Positions 46,986-57,925 of a stretch of DNA of 64,000 nt are shown in pieces (the stretch's first letter is position 1; the number at the start of each line of letters is the position of its first letter). This DNA is from Telopea speciosissima. Taxonomy: Eukaryota > Streptophyta > Magnoliopsida > Proteales > Proteaceae. Under the pieces are notes generated by a model that searched no databases, was not told the origin of the DNA, and saw only the letters and a list, made by a program, of their open reading frames with translations. A program made the position numbers and the translations under genes. The DNA lies in the NCBI RefSeq assembly GCF_018873765.1, contig NC_057925.1, positions 19,975,568 through 20,039,567 on the forward strand, given 5' to 3'.

Positions 46986-47096
46986 CAATTTGGATCCTCT
47001 ACGGCCGATCTTTCCAGTAGGATCGTACTGCCTAGACACGATGCTGCATGCAATGTCCACCTTACCCCTGCCCAAACGCCTTGTTCGAGTGGGGTC
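46986..47096. mobile_element. short insertion found only in segment B
   Basis: About 110 bp of GC-richer DNA (TTGGATCCTCTACGG to GAGTGGGGTC) flanked by CAATT on both sides; segment A reads through without it near 26940. It shares CCTTACCCCTGCCCAAAC with 39670. Confidence 0.7.
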
Positions 47097-47359
47097 CAAT
47101 TCAACCTGAACTGAAACTGGCCTGAATCGACCGATTGACATCATTCACCCAAAAACCATTCCGTGTCGGTTGTCCGGTTGCCTTGATCGTTGGCGTTACC
47201 AATTAATTAAGTGGATACCAACTGCCTTTCTTTCAGTATTGTCTTGGCTGCCATGAACAAAGCTTGAAATCGAAATCAAAAAAGAGAAACAGAAAGCTAT
47301 AAAAGTGATTATCGATCTGTTTCAAACGGATACGTAGGTTCCACATCTTTTTGAAACCC

Positions 47360-47446
47360 TACCTCGTTTTGACTTCTGAATATTGGGAAGATTAAACCAA
47401 TATTGTAACAGAGGTTTCCCAATATTCAGAAGTCTAAACGAAGTAA
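47360..47446. other. strong hairpin, about 30-nt arms (block B copy)
   Basis: Left arm 47360-47389, right arm 47415-47446, same structure as 27204-27290. Over about 90 bp I see one difference between copies, outside the stem core. Confidence 0.6.
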
Positions 47447-49148
47447 AGTCACAATTTAATTATTTCAAGACCGCCGAATGGAATGATCGATCGATCATGT
47501 CACGATATTACATGGTGGGTAGCTGTGGTGGGCAGAAGGAAGGGGCCGGATGGTCAGCGGTGAATGGAGGTGGTGAGCCGTGAGCGGGGGCCGGTCTCCG
47601 GCCAAATTCAAGCTGCTGGCCTGCTTCTGATCAGATCAAGGTGAAGATCGAAGGAGAAGCTGTTAATTAGAGTGGCTTAAAAAAGGGGAAGTAGTTTTCT
47701 GTCTAGGCAAGCTTCCATGGACCTATTTTTCTCCTCTTTAAAATAAGAGGCAGAGGTGTCTTCTCACATGGGTGCCTGCCAATTGCCAACTATTGGGAGA
47801 ATATATATGGTTGTTAAAATTAAAAACCAAGTCAACTATGAAACGGTTTTATTGTCTAGTAAAAAGTCCCTATTAACTTATCCGGTGATCAGAGATATAT
47901 GGGTAGATAAATCTGATGGGGAAATCCTATAGAAATAGCTGAAAACAAGAAAACCATTTGCATTCTTTTTAAGAATGTTCATCTATCCATGAAGACATTT
48001 AACCTAGACATGCCTTGTGATCTAAGCTGATGAATCAAATCTTTTTAAATTAAAACCTCATTTTACCTATTGTGGCATTGATCACCAATAAGTAGGATTG
48101 TTCCACAATACAAATAACTATTTTTATCATCCGAGAATGTAAAATTGATCTAGAATAAACACAGCCTTAATGTGTGGGTATTTGTGTGTGAGAGAAGATT
48201 AGATAAGTCGTGAGATTAGAGCAGAGTTAATTTCACACCGGAATAATAATTAAAGGAATCTTTGTCATTTGATAATATATGGGTTAGTTCATGTGATAGA
48301 AAATCTCATGTCTATCTTATTGATAAAAATTTAGCTTAAAATAATTAAGGAAAAGTACGTGGCTCCAACTTTGATTCAAAATTATAAAAAATTGAATCAT
48401 GAAACTCTAATCCAAAGTTACAGGTATATTTCAAAAATATCATCATATGGAAATAAACATCAAATGAAAAAAATAACATATTTTATAATTTAAGCCACTT
48501 TCATTGCTCAATGTAAACTAAAACTGTATCAATGAGATGTTTGTCTAGTCTAACCCTTAAAAGTTCAAAAATTCTAGTTTATTACTTTGTTAACATAAAT
48601 AATAGTATTGTATTTGCTCGATCTTTTTTTTTATTGAAGATTTCTTTATTTTGTTGTATTGTATTTTTTTTTATATTGCTTTATCATAAGCAAGGGAAAA
48701 AGAACTCTAAAGTGTAGTCTGCACCCGCACTCCCACGAGTCTATCTGTCTTGCTTAGCATTTCCACTAGGACTACTAGGCTTCTTATTAAACGCAAGTGA
48801 GACGGTCCTTTCTTCATGGATTTTATGTAAAATGTCTTCACTCTCCAATTGTTATTAAAGCAAGACAGATCCCCTTTCTTATCTTTATTTTTTTTATCAT
48901 TAAACAACAAAAAGAAGGATTTAAATTTAAAGTTATCAATGTCTTTCAAGATGCAACCAAAAAATTATATATATATGGAACTTAATTAATGTTTATTAAA
49001 GGAGCTCCATTAATCACACGAGGCAATTAGGATATTAAGTGTTACATAGATTGGGTGGGACCTATAGTGTCAAATGCTGGCCCGTACTGATGGGCCAGAT
49101 TGGACCTGACCAGTTAAAGCTTGACACCAGACAGCCGATTAGTAAACG

Positions 49149-50382
49149 GTCCAGTGTTGAGCCTAGCCAATTACTAACCGGTCAGTAACGGTGTTTGGTT
49201 GTAGCCCGATGGGTGCCCAACCAAGATGAATCCGTTAATTGACCGTTTATATCCCATTTAAGCCCATTTATAGTCCGATGATGGACCGGTAACGTACTGA
49301 TCAAATAGAGCATGTCCATGCTCTAGTCTATGATTGGTCTGATTTTGATCTAACTGAACCGGTTTCAGGCTGGTAATAAGCTAACCTGAAACCAAACATT
49401 TAAGCCAAAGTCAATCCAGCTCGGTTTGGTTCGGTTCGATTCCATCTTTAGCACAACGTTCTTGGCGGTTCTTGAATCCCTCCCCCACTTGATTCTACTG
49501 GGCCCATTAAAGGATTTAAAGTGGGCTCATATTATGGTCCTTTGACAGCCTCCTTCCCCTTATCTCTTCATCTCCACAACTTCATAACTTGTTCCGCAAT
49601 AAAACTTCCCATGTCAACCAGTTCAAGGAATCCGTATCGGATTCACCAAATCATATCGGTATCAATGGAGACCAATATAGATTCTTGACTAATACGATAC
49701 CAATCCATGGATTCCGACCAAGGGTAAAGATGTAAAACTATAATTCATAGAGAATTTGTATTACACTCTCTATTAATGGAAAACTACAATTGTAGAAAGA
49801 AAATTAATTAAAGCTTTTGAAACCTTACCTTACCTCCTTTTCACTTCTGAATGAATATTGGGAAGAATTATATCAAATATCTTAATGCCTTAATGAATCT
49901 CCACCACCTTGTAATGTGACGTGATCTCCTCGGACTCGGGTCCTGTCCAACACCTTGCCCGGGCTGCACGTGCAGCGCCGGACATAGTGAGGCATGAAAA
50001 GACAGCCTCACCCCTGCCCGAGCACCTTGCTCCAACAGGGATGAGGCGGTCTTTTCACACCTCAATGTGTCCGGCGCTGCACATGCAGCACGAGCAGGGT
50101 GTTGGACAGGATCTTTTTGGCCCATTCACCGGTCTTGGACATCTTTTTCAAGACCCATGAATGAGTTGATCATGTCAACATTACACAAAAGCTATATCTT
50201 TGCTTGGAGGAGGTGGTGGGCAGAAGTATGGTCAGTGGTGCGTGGTGGTGGTGAGCGGGGTCTCCGGCCAACTTAAAACTTGGGATCAAAAGGTGAAGGG
50301 GTTGAGTATGGTGGGGATGTTGGTGGAGGGGTACGAGGCCCTGAATCACGAAGAGGCCGTAGCACTAAAAATGTTCCTTTCG

Positions 50383-50414
<32 letters not shown>

Positions 50415-50502
50415 GGACGATATGTGTATTGCAGTAAAATTTTCTATATTAGGTTTCGTTATAAATTTGTAGTGAGGGTTCTTTCTTTGTTATGCAGTCT
50501 AA
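49149..50502. repeat. segmental duplication block B2 (partner 35447-36512)
   Basis: Follows B1 after about 25 bp, whereas in segment A the partner blocks are 6.4 kb apart. It contains the complete fold-back element 49939-50113 and ends with an A-run of about 29 bp (50383-50411) that is only 16-17 bp in A. No gene is recognised. Confidence 0.85.
49939..50113. mobile_element. large GC-rich fold-back element
   Basis: Arms of about 80-85 bp face each other: TCCTGTCCAACACC near 49941 and GGTGTTGGACAGGA near 50098, with GCAGCGCCGGACA and TGTCCGGCGCTGC inside, and almost no loop. The transcript would be a near-perfect double strand. Segment A keeps only the right arm (36040-36150). Confidence 0.85.
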
Positions 50503-51114
50503 TTGTCTAAGAGAGGTGTGAGAATGAGCAACTGTAACTCTATTCTCCGATAGTGAAACAGATCTCATCTCACCGTGGATGTAGGCAATATTGTCGAACC
50601 ACATAAATCTTTGTGTTCGATTGTGTGATTGTTGTTTGCAATTTCCATTATTATTTTCTGCATATATTGTTATGGCCAAGAGAAACTAGATTCCATTAAA
50701 AACATAAACTTAACCCAAAGGATCAAAACAGGATCATCTAGCTCACTGGTTTGGAAGGTAAGACGATAACCTTTGAATTTTATTTCCAATTCTAAGAAGA
50801 TACTGTATTCTAATCTGTGCCATCAAAAGGTTTTGGAGTTAGGGGGTTTGAGAAGAGTAGACTCAAGACTATTAAAGGCTGTGGATGGTATAAGAAGTGT
50901 GGACCTGGGCCGCCATTAAAATCCAGTTAGGAACTCAAGAACGGCCATGAACTTCATTCCAAATTCCAATCTCAACATATTTCGATGGATATATAATGTA
51001 TGGGCCTTTAAAATGGATAATTTTGAAGTTGGGTGGGCCTAGAAAAGCCCGGGGAGCTGGTTCTCTTCTGTTTTGTTGGACAGCAGTTTATGGGTGAAAC
51101 ATTATGGAGGAGTG
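50503..51114. other. noncoding stretch
   Basis: No gene recognised, and no clear repeat termini. Confidence 0.4.
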
Positions 51115-51165
51115 TAGGATTCTTTCGAACCTTTTTTTTTTTTTTTTTGGTGAAAAAAGCAGAAA

Positions 51166-51717
51166 TTAATTAAACAAAATAGGAACAAGAGTATCCATGC
51201 AGTCAGTTGAAGTTCGGGTTATCCTAGCATGTCTAGCTATGTTGTCCACTGGTTGTAACAGATGTCTGGGTTGTTTTAGAATACTTACAAACCGGAGGGA
51301 AAATAGGGATGGGGAGATATCAAACAAAAGAGAAAAAAGTTCCCACGGCCAAGGAGAAAGTTCCTTATCAGTTAGCCTATCCCGAATTTGCTGGGAATCT
51401 GTCCAGATGGTTACTTTTTGGCAATCCAGTGAAAGTGCCCTTTCGATCCCTGCTTGGACTCCTCGCAACTCTGCTTCTTGCGGTGTGCCTACAAATCCAC
51501 AACCCATTGCCGATGCCAATATTGCATTGTTATAAATAATTAAAAAACCCCAACTACCAAATAAGGATGAGTGGCAAAAGCTTCCATCAGATAAAATAAG
51601 GCATATATCTGTAGTGTCCAATTCCAGGAAAAAGGAGAGAGGTAATGATTTGGGGGTGGGTGGTGAACTAATATAAGTCTGCATCTCCCCACAAGCAAAA
51701 AGATTTAAACCCACCAT
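51166..51717 (-). pseudogene. LINE ORF2 RNase H domain
   Basis: Open frame with RNase H motifs: LILSDGSFCHSS, GTPQEAELRGVQAGIERAL and VTIWTDSQQIRDRL. Asp, Glu and Asp of the catalytic set are visible; the last Asp region (VDNIARHARI) is altered. It ends just before the A-tail. Confidence 0.85.
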
Positions 51718-52778
51718 CCACCGATGAATATTAGATAAAATACATTGTGGATTAACGATTTGTTGCGAAACAGAACATGATTCCTATGAATCCAAATGAA
51801 GTATAAAGTGATACTAATAATGCTTAAAACCCTGTCTTGTGCAGCCTTGCATCCTCCGGTGAGGTTTAAAAAATTGGACAGGCCTTGCCTTCTAAAATGG
51901 AAGTTCCAATAATACCTAGAGGGTCTGCTGCCCAAATTCTTTTAGAGAAGTTACAGGAGAGGAAAAGATGCCAAGGGGTTTCTGGTTTCTCATGACACAA
52001 GACACAGATATCATTTTCAAGCTGTTTCCAACCTGACTTGGACTTAGTTGGAATTTGGGGGGGATTTTAAGTTTCCAAATCCGAATCCAAATGGGGGAGT
52101 GCTGACTATGAAGGGATGGGGTTAGATAGGCTGCAAATCTCTTAGTGTTCACCTTTCCAGACTTAGAGAAAGGAGAGAACAAATGATCTGCATGGGTCTG
52201 TGAAGAAAGGGGAATTTTTTAAATTGAATTGCTAATTTGTGGTGGAAAAATAGAATTAATCAATGGGATATTCCAAGGGCGCTGGATGAGCAAATCAAAG
52301 ACAGAATAAAAGAAAGGAATGGGTTGCATAATTTGATTAAGGGCAGTGAAGGATGGGGAAGGGATCCAGGGGTCATTCCATAGATGGATACAAGAACCAT
52401 CCCCAACATGCCAATGGATCAATTTTCTAAAGTGAGGTAGCACTTGTAAGATACTGTTCCATGTCTAGGACCCACGTCTGAACTGAGCCTGTGGATTGAG
52501 GAGAGAAGAGTGTGGGAAATATTTGGCTTTAAGAATGGTAGCCCAGAGGGAATTAGGTTCAGAGACCAGGCGCCAGGTTAAGTTTAGAATGAGTGCCCTA
52601 TTGTGATCCCAGTGTGTACGAACTCCAAGGCCCCCCCCAATTTTTTTTGTTGGCATATTGATCGCCAAGAAATCAAATGTGGCTTCTTGGTACCCTCCAA
52701 GTTACCAGCCCAGAAGGACGAACTAAGAGAGTCAAGGTGGGAACAAATGGATTTGGAGAATAGAAAACAAGACATCTG
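51718..52778 (-). pseudogene. LINE ORF2 linker and zinc region
   Basis: Frameshifted pieces read KKPHLISWRSICQQKKLGG, GDGSCIHLWNDPWIPSP, IWIRIWKLKIPPKFQ and LYFIWIHRNHVLFRNK, the typical zf-RVT neighbourhood of plant LINEs. At least four frame changes occur. Confidence 0.82.
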
Positions 52779-53978
52779 CTATGTGGGGATGGAATGAAGG
52801 ACTGATTTAATAAGTGTTAACCTGCCAACCTGGGAAAGGAGATTACATTTCCAATCCGATAATTTCCCCTTAACTCGACTCAGAATAGAAGCTAGGCTTT
52901 TGGACTTTGATCGGCAAGGGAAGAGAGGGGTACCAAGATATTTAGATTCAGGAGTCATGTTGCCGATTTCAAGGAAATGACAAATGTCACGTCGCAGATG
53001 TTGTGGGGTATTGGAACTAAAGAAGATGCCACTCTTGGAAGGATTAAGTTGCTGATCAGATAGGGACTCAAATAGACAAAGGATGGCCTTAAGAGTGTGT
53101 ACATCTTCCAGTGTAGTGCGGCAAAAAAGGAGGGTGTCATCAGCAAAAAATAGGTGAGTTATTTCAGGTGCATGCCAAGAAATTTTGATCCCCTTAAAAA
53201 GATTAAGGTCCCGGTACGTGTGCAATAAACGAGAGAAGCACTCCATAGTAAGTATGAAGAGATATGGACTGAGGGGACATCCCTGGCGGATACCCCTGGA
53301 AGGTTGGAAGAAGTCAAAGGAGCTGCCTTGGAGTTTGATAGAGAAGGAACAATCAAGTAGGGTAAAGATGAGTTTTACCCAATGTTCAGAAAACCCAAGA
53401 AAGTGGAAAAGTTTGAGAAGGAAGCTCCATTCCACCCGGTCGTAGGCCTTAGACATATCTAATTTGAGGGCCATAAATCCCGTTTTCCCAGTTTTTTTCT
53501 TTTTCAAATGCTGGAAAATTTCATGGGTAATAATTATGTTGTCTGAAATCTGACGACCTTTCACAAAAGCCGATTGGGTAGGGGAGATAAAAATGGGAAG
53601 AAGTGGTTTAAGTCGGTTGGCCAGAATTTTAGTAATTATTTTATATAAAACATTACACAGACTAATAGGTCTGTAATCTTCAACCTTGTCTGCAGAAATC
53701 TTTTTTGGAATCAAGGCTATTAAAGTGTGATTTACATCGCAAGGGAGAATGGCTTCCTTAAAAAACTGGTGAACAAAGTTTAGAACATCTATAGATATGG
53801 AATCCCAACAACAATGGTAAAAACCCACGGATAACCCATCAAAGTCAGGTGCTTTAAATGCACCGATGTTGAAAACTACAGCCTTCACTTCATCAAGGTC
53901 TGGAAGGGAAGTCAATGAATCAACACAAGAGGGTGGGTCGAGTGGAGTAAAAAAGACATTCAACAAAGGAGGGATCAA
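52779..53978 (-). pseudogene. LINE ORF2 reverse transcriptase, open frame of 399 residues
   Basis: All main RT motifs are in one frame: FKAPDFDGLSVGFYHCCW, LIPKKISADKVEDYRPISL, QSAFVKGRQISDNIIITHE, KLDMSKAYDRVEWSFL, RGIRQGCPLSPYLFIL and the catalytic box LFFADDTLLFCR, then SKYLGTPLF. The frame ends after KSVLHSIPT and continues in another. Listed as a pseudogene because ORF2 is truncated upstream and broken downstream. Confidence 0.9.
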
Positions 53979-54100
53979 GGGGGTGGGAGGTTGTCATGAC
54001 AGAATTAAAATAGGATGCAAATCTTTCGAACTTAATTAATTACTATTAAAGGATCTCCATTAAACATTAATATAGAGGATCTTAGTGTAGTGAATTTTTC

Positions 54101-54270
54101 TCCTCTCAGGTTCCCTGCCCGGTTAGGTTCGTAGGTTCCTCTCATAGGGAGGGCAGAAATGATTACCTTACCCCACCCGGGCAGTGTGTAAGGGCAAGGG
54201 GTGAGGTCGTCATTTCCGGCCCCCTATGAGAGGAACCTACGAACCTGACCGGATAGGGAACTTGAGAGGA
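54101..54270. mobile_element. fold-back MITE
   Basis: Arms begin TCCTCTCAGGTTCCC and end with its near complement GGGAACTTGAGAGGA. They share GGTTCGTAGGTTCCTCTCAT, and the centre contains CCCACCCGGGCAG. About 170 bp, hairpin-forming. The flanking duplication is not clear. Confidence 0.82.
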
Positions 54271-54447
54271 GTTAGATTTGTTGGCCGGGCCTGGGCTGAG
54301 GCTTTGGGTTGAACCATGATCATGTATATATAATCTGGTTGGGAGTTGGGTTGTTGCTATTTAAGTCCAACAAATCTGAGGCAACGCGAGTCTAAAAATA
54401 ATAGGGAGAGATGTTAAATATTTTCAAAGTTAATTATTAACTCCAAG

Positions 54448-54509
54448 GAATAACTTAGTTCGCAAGGAGTCCAAGGACCAACACTTTACAATTAAGAGGT
54501 CATGAGTTC

Positions 54510-54538
<29 letters not shown>
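54448..54538 (+). repeat. SINE-like remnant with A-tail
   Basis: TTAGTTCGCAAGGAG resembles a tRNA A-box and GAGGTCATGAGTTCAA a B-box, about 40 bp apart, followed at once by an A-run of about 29 bp. This is the arrangement of a tRNA-derived SINE, but the element is short and no target duplication is seen. Confidence 0.35.
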
Positions 54539-54541
<3 letters not shown>

Positions 54542-56224
54542 TTATTTATTATTGGACTAACTGAATAGTCTACTGATAAGATAGGGCCAAGCCCTAAGCC
54601 AAAATATCTCAACCCGATATTGGGTCGGGTCAGGCTAGAACCATAGCCATGCATTAATCAACTAAAGGTTATTTCTTCCACTCCTCCCTCTCGGTAGAAA
54701 ATCAAGAACTTAAAATGATGCAGATTGAAAAGAAAATAAATCACAAACAAACAATTTTACAATGCATACAAGAATTTATATGTGATTGGAAATTTATAGC
54801 AAACTTAATACAATTAATTTACGGAAATACCTATATACCTATATCACCTCTTAACGGTCCTTTGGAATGAGACCACTTATCCAACAGTTCTCCCTATCAC
54901 CTTCCATTGGTCATCCCATCCCATCCCATCCCATCCCATCTAACAGTTCTCCCTACCAAGAAGGAAGTCGGTTAGCCAGCACACAGGGGAATCCACAAAT
55001 GAGAGTACATAAAAATCTCTTTCTGTGAAATTGAATGGTCTTATAATCTTAGTCCTTTTTCATTAATGAAGTATTCTAGAATGAAAAAAATGGATACTTT
55101 TTTTCATTGATTTGTTTTTAGGAGAGGAATAGGCACATTACTTGTGTACAGTAAATTAGCCGACGGCATCAATGGGGTGCAGGATGGAGTATCATTTCGA
55201 AGGATAAGAGAGAGATAAACAAAGCACTAGCGGTATACTGCACCATATCAGACAGATTTGCCCTTTGAGGTCATTTAAAAATCTCTTATTTTTTACTATT
55301 TTGCCCTTGATATGTACCGATCCACTGATACAAGATCGATCAAAGATACCAAAATGAATCGACCAATACGATCAATCCAATACCATATTTTGAACCCATG
55401 TCCTATACGTCCCTCAAGAAAAGAAACACACGCAGCCTTACTTGTGGGGGTAATGTTACCTTACATTGTCCCCTTATGGTGGTGGTTATGCAACAAAACT
55501 TAAACTTTTGGTACCAAAGGATTCGAACTCATCAACTAAATTTTTTTTTTTTTTAAAACTATATATGTCAAAGTGAATAGAAAAAAAAATTTAATTTATA
55601 TTATGAATACCAACTCAAACACAAAATAGAAATCATATAAATTCTAATAAAAGGGGGAAAAGAAAAAGAACTACAATATTGCAAGTAACAAAATCTGAGA
55701 ATTGAATGTTCAAATACATCCATTATTAAAGCATATCTGCTCATAAATAAAAGGCAAGCATCCCTTAAGGCATTTATAATCTACAGAATATGAAGATAAA
55801 GCATTTCTTTGACCAATATAACAAAAATAAATGCTCCTTAACAGAGGCACCCTTACCGAATAAATCAGAGAAACCACAAGTTACTCTATTGTGGACTTGT
55901 AGTTCTCAGTTGTTCATGAGGAACTAATAATGTTGCAGGGAAAATATCAGTGAGGTGACTAGGGTATATAGATCAAATCAATTCCTTTCTTGATGACAAC
56001 AATCAGTTCAATCCTTTGGAATACACATTGGGCAGAATCTGTAATCATATAAATCCCAATATAGTCTCTTATCATTGGGGAAAATCATTTGCAGAGTAAT
56101 AAAGCTGAGGAAGAATCAACTTACAAATAACTACAAATGCTTACACCTTGATATGTCATTACAATGCCAACAAAAGTAAAGCAAACTTCTACAAGTTCAA
56201 TTATTTATCAGTTCGAAGCTACTT
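54539..56224. other. noncoding stretch with CCCAT microsatellite
   Basis: A pentanucleotide (CCCAT)5 lies at about 54913-54940. The rest is AT-rich without a recognisable gene. Confidence 0.5.
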
Positions 56225-56267
56225 TCTTCCCCCTTTTAGAAAGATGGAGATTCTAAAAGGGGGAAGA
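56225..56267. other. perfect 17-bp hairpin with 9-nt loop
   Basis: TCTTCCCCCTTTTAGAA at 56225-56241 and its exact complement at 56251-56267, loop AGATGGAGA. It lies at the terminal side of R1 copy 3 and is absent from copy 1. Confidence 0.85.
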
Positions 56268-56523
56268 GAAAGAGAAACTGGTTTTTGAGGAGAGGAAGAT
56301 GGAATATGAGGGAAGTCAAATGGGTTTAGTCGGATTGGGTTTCGTCAAACGAGAATGGGTTAAAACGAGAATTTAAAATAGATGACCGTTGGATGTATGT
56401 TGTCCAGGAGGAAGGATGTTAAGGGGGTGCTAGACAGTCTAGCTCCCACCACAGCTGGACAGGATCCATCTCTCCTCCTTCCCACAAAGAAGAAAAGAAA
56501 AGTTTGCGTCTTGCTAACCTGTA

Positions 56524-56857
56524 GGCTCCGTTTGGTTGCAAGGGGACTAAAAAGAAGGGAAGGGAAAAATATCAAATCTAAATTTTGTAATAATTATCCC
56601 ATGTGATTGTATAAAATACTTAAATTTCTTACCATATCTAGTAAAGATACATTTTACATGTAATGTTTATTTTACATTTTAAACCAAAAGGAAATGATGC
56701 AAAGTGAAGCGAAATTTAATAACCAAATATAGAATGATTTGGAGTTAGATATATTGCCATATGGTGTCACATGGGATAATGATTAAAAAAATTCATTTTT
56801 TAAGTATGAAAATTTCACTTTCCTTCCCTTTAATTCCCCTTGCAACCAAACGGAGCC
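56524..56857. mobile_element. MITE with perfect 23-bp terminal inverted repeats
   Basis: It begins GGCTCCGTTTGGTTGCAAGG (23-bp inverted repeat continuing GGA) and ends with the exact complement. 334 bp, AT-rich interior. GTA flanks both sides, which may be a 3-bp target duplication. It shares most of its interior with 22841-23138. Confidence 0.9.
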
Positions 56858-57074
56858 GTAGCAAGATCTTTGCTGTAAAGATAATAGGAACAATGAATTC
56901 TATATTTCTGTAAATGCTACCAATTCAATCATTTTCATAAAAATTTATTCGCCACTCACATCTACATGAAAGACTCCTTACACGGGGCAAACAGACTTAT
57001 AGAAGAAACCTAAGTAACTAATTTACTTTATGTAATTCTAATTTAAGGAAAAAATAAAACCACTCCATTTAGAT

Positions 57075-57260
57075 CTATTCTTTCTGCTGAGGCGGCTCGC
57101 CTAGAGCCATTTCTTTAGCGCATTGTGCGATTTCAGCTACGGTTTCACCCACAGCTCCTAATAGCTCGCCTACACTCTCTGTCCCTCCTTGTTCCTCATG
57201 TGCCTTCTGGGTTACATCCCTTGTGCCTTCACCTGGCTCCCCAGTCTTTGCCTCGAATAC
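57075..57260 (-). pseudogene. possible captured exon, LEA-like Glu/Ala-rich peptide
   Basis: The minus-strand frame carries GTRDVTQKAHEEQGGTESVG, then ELLGAVGETVAEIAQCAKEM, and ends GEPPQQKE-stop. The composition (Glu, Ala, Gly, Thr; no hydrophobic core) resembles late-embryogenesis-abundant-type proteins. It is preceded by TTTGTATTCGAG, which could be a splice acceptor. It sits in the variable middle of R1 copy 3, so it may be a captured 3' exon. The family is not firmly recognised. Confidence 0.35.
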
Positions 57261-57750
57261 AAAGAATTGCGTATGAAACCAAGTCAGAACCATATGGCTT
57301 GTTCAATCCGGCCCTGAATTGGATCAGATATGCTTTGTCCCAAGCCAAGAGCTGTATGAGCACTACCACTTCCAATGCTTAATGTGTCTTATAGGCTTTC
57401 ATTGTGTTCCCTACAAGGATATCTACAACTCATTGTCCCCAATCAATTTGAGGAAGATGAGTTGCAGGTTTTTTTTTTTTTTCTTTGATAAGGGTACTTT
57501 TGTCAGTTCAACCCTTATTTTTAAAGTTGTTAGTGCTACACGAACATAATGACGGCATATGTTTAACTTTTAAGAACCTTAGGGAAGTACACAGAATTTT
57601 TCAAAACTGAAAGGTGTTTTTGTAGTTACGTGATACCTCAGGGGAGGTACGTGAAAATTTCCCTTATAAAATCTAATAATAATATTAGTAATATATACTA
57701 TAATATATTAGTATTATAATGTATTGTTATACTATAAGATATTAATGGAA

Positions 57751-57925
57751 AGAGAACGCTACCTGGTGTCGTGCAGCATGTGGCCCACCCAGACACAGGC
57801 CGTGCAAAATGACTGTCGTGCCCTCATGGTTTTCCACTTTTCTGGGGACGCAATGGTCATTTTGCATAGCCCTGTGTCTGGTGTAGGGGCTACGCACCGC
57901 ACACGACCATATAGCGTTTTTTCTC
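57751..57925. mobile_element. fold-back MITE
   Basis: 175 bp with long arms: GAGAACGCTACCTGGTGTCG on the left pairs with CGACCATATAGCGTTTTTTC on the right, and inside CAGACACAGG with CCCTGTGTCTG and GCAAAATGAC with GTCATTTTGC. Confidence 0.85.

Larger units (their letters stand above)
46303..49124. repeat. segmental duplication block B1 (partner 26308-29013)
   Basis: Aligns with block A1 in the same orientation. B-specific features are a local duplication at 46348-46430, a 169-bp MITE at 46670-46838 and an insertion of about 110 bp at 46986-47096. No gene is recognised. Confidence 0.88.
51115..54031 (-). mobile_element. LINE (L1 type), 5'-truncated, with target duplication
   Basis: Minus-strand insertion with body about 51131-54010. 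A T-run at 51132-51151 is the poly(A) tail. It is flanked by TAGGAT-TCTTTCGAAC (51115-51130) and TAGGAT-GCAAA-TCTTTCGAAC (54011-54031), a target duplication now differing by 5 bp. Only ORF2 from RT onward is present, the usual result of incomplete reverse transcription. Confidence 0.9.
56225..57663 (-). repeat. family R1 repeat, copy 3 (minus), with nested MITE
   Basis: Read on the minus strand it starts GGGAAATTTTCACGTACC at 57663, matches copy 1 (9586-9835) to about 57400, then carries unrelated cargo (57400-56870). It matches copy 1 again at 56241-56480 (words such as CCAGCTGTGGTGGGAGCTAG). A perfect 17-bp hairpin closes it at 56225-56267. A MITE (56524-56857) is nested inside. Conserved ends with different middle segments resemble transposons that capture host DNA. 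Confidence 0.7.

Noticed and set aside
52603..53445. Plus-strand frames over the LINE
   Set aside because: Antisense shadows of LINE ORF2.
55312..55503. 63-codon frame
   Set aside because: Short, no motif, in low-complexity DNA.
57125..57382. Plus-strand frame opposite the LEA-like piece
   Set aside because: The minus strand has the more protein-like composition; neither is firmly supported.
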